Shown here one piece after another: positions 5,413 through 5,437 of a DNA stretch of 5,437 nt. Under the pieces are notes generated by a model. It made no database searches and was not told where the DNA came from. It saw only the letters and a list, made by a program, of their open reading frames with translations. The translations under genes and the position numbers were made by a program. Numbering within the stretch: the first letter of the stretch is position 1; each line of letters opens with the position of its first letter. The DNA comes from Faecalicoccus sp. (lineage in GTDB: Bacteria > Bacillota_I > Bacilli_A > Erysipelotrichales > Erysipelotrichaceae), in assembly GCA_017941505.1 (NCBI GenBank), contig JAGAWH010000033.1, positions 1 through 5,437 of the forward strand, given 5' to 3'.

Positions 5413-5437
5413 AGTTCTACTCCTTTCTTTATTTTAC

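Overview
The window looks like an AT-rich chromosome segment from a low-GC Firmicute. Evidence for this is strong AGGAGG-type ribosome binding sites, TATAAT -10 boxes, hairpin plus T-tract terminators, a tRNA-Thr with encoded CCA, and Firmicutes-style versions of GH1 and mannitol dehydrogenase family proteins. A gut Erysipelotrichia-like bacterium would fit, but that placement is an impression from protein style, not a computed result.

Layout, left to right. Bases 1-173 hold a possible last few codons of an upstream plus-strand gene, a strong hairpin at 23-45, and the promoter region of the first full gene, which includes a long inverted repeat overlapping the likely -35 box. Bases 174-1583 (+) encode a GH1 glycosidase with the phosphate-binding residues of 6-phospho-beta-glycosidases, so it probably cleaves PTS-imported disaccharide phosphates. 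It converges, over a shared bidirectional terminator at 1589-1618, on a minus-strand lipoprotein gene (1617-2876). That lipoprotein has one WG-like repeat, an SH3b-like domain and a Pro/Glu tail ending in four tyrosines. Its upstream region (2877-3070) is very AT-rich and holds candidate promoters. A minus-strand tRNA-Thr(UGU) at 3109-3184 has its own promoter and terminator.

From 3256 to the right edge is a minus-strand operon: a 2H phosphoesterase-like gene (4862-5356) followed after one base by a mannitol dehydrogenase/fructuronate reductase family gene (3256-4860), ending at a hairpin terminator. The 2H gene has no Shine-Dalgarno sequence. The only strong one nearby serves a 10-codon open frame (5380-5412), and two abutting 7-bp hairpins cover that frame.

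How they work together: the GH1 enzyme and the dehydrogenase both point to sugar catabolism, but they lie in separate transcription units and nothing in the window links them directly. The role of the 2H protein beside a sugar dehydrogenase is unknown. The best candidates for something undescribed are the structured leader before the 2H/dehydrogenase operon and the pairing of those two genes. No mobile element, CRISPR array or phage gene is visible.
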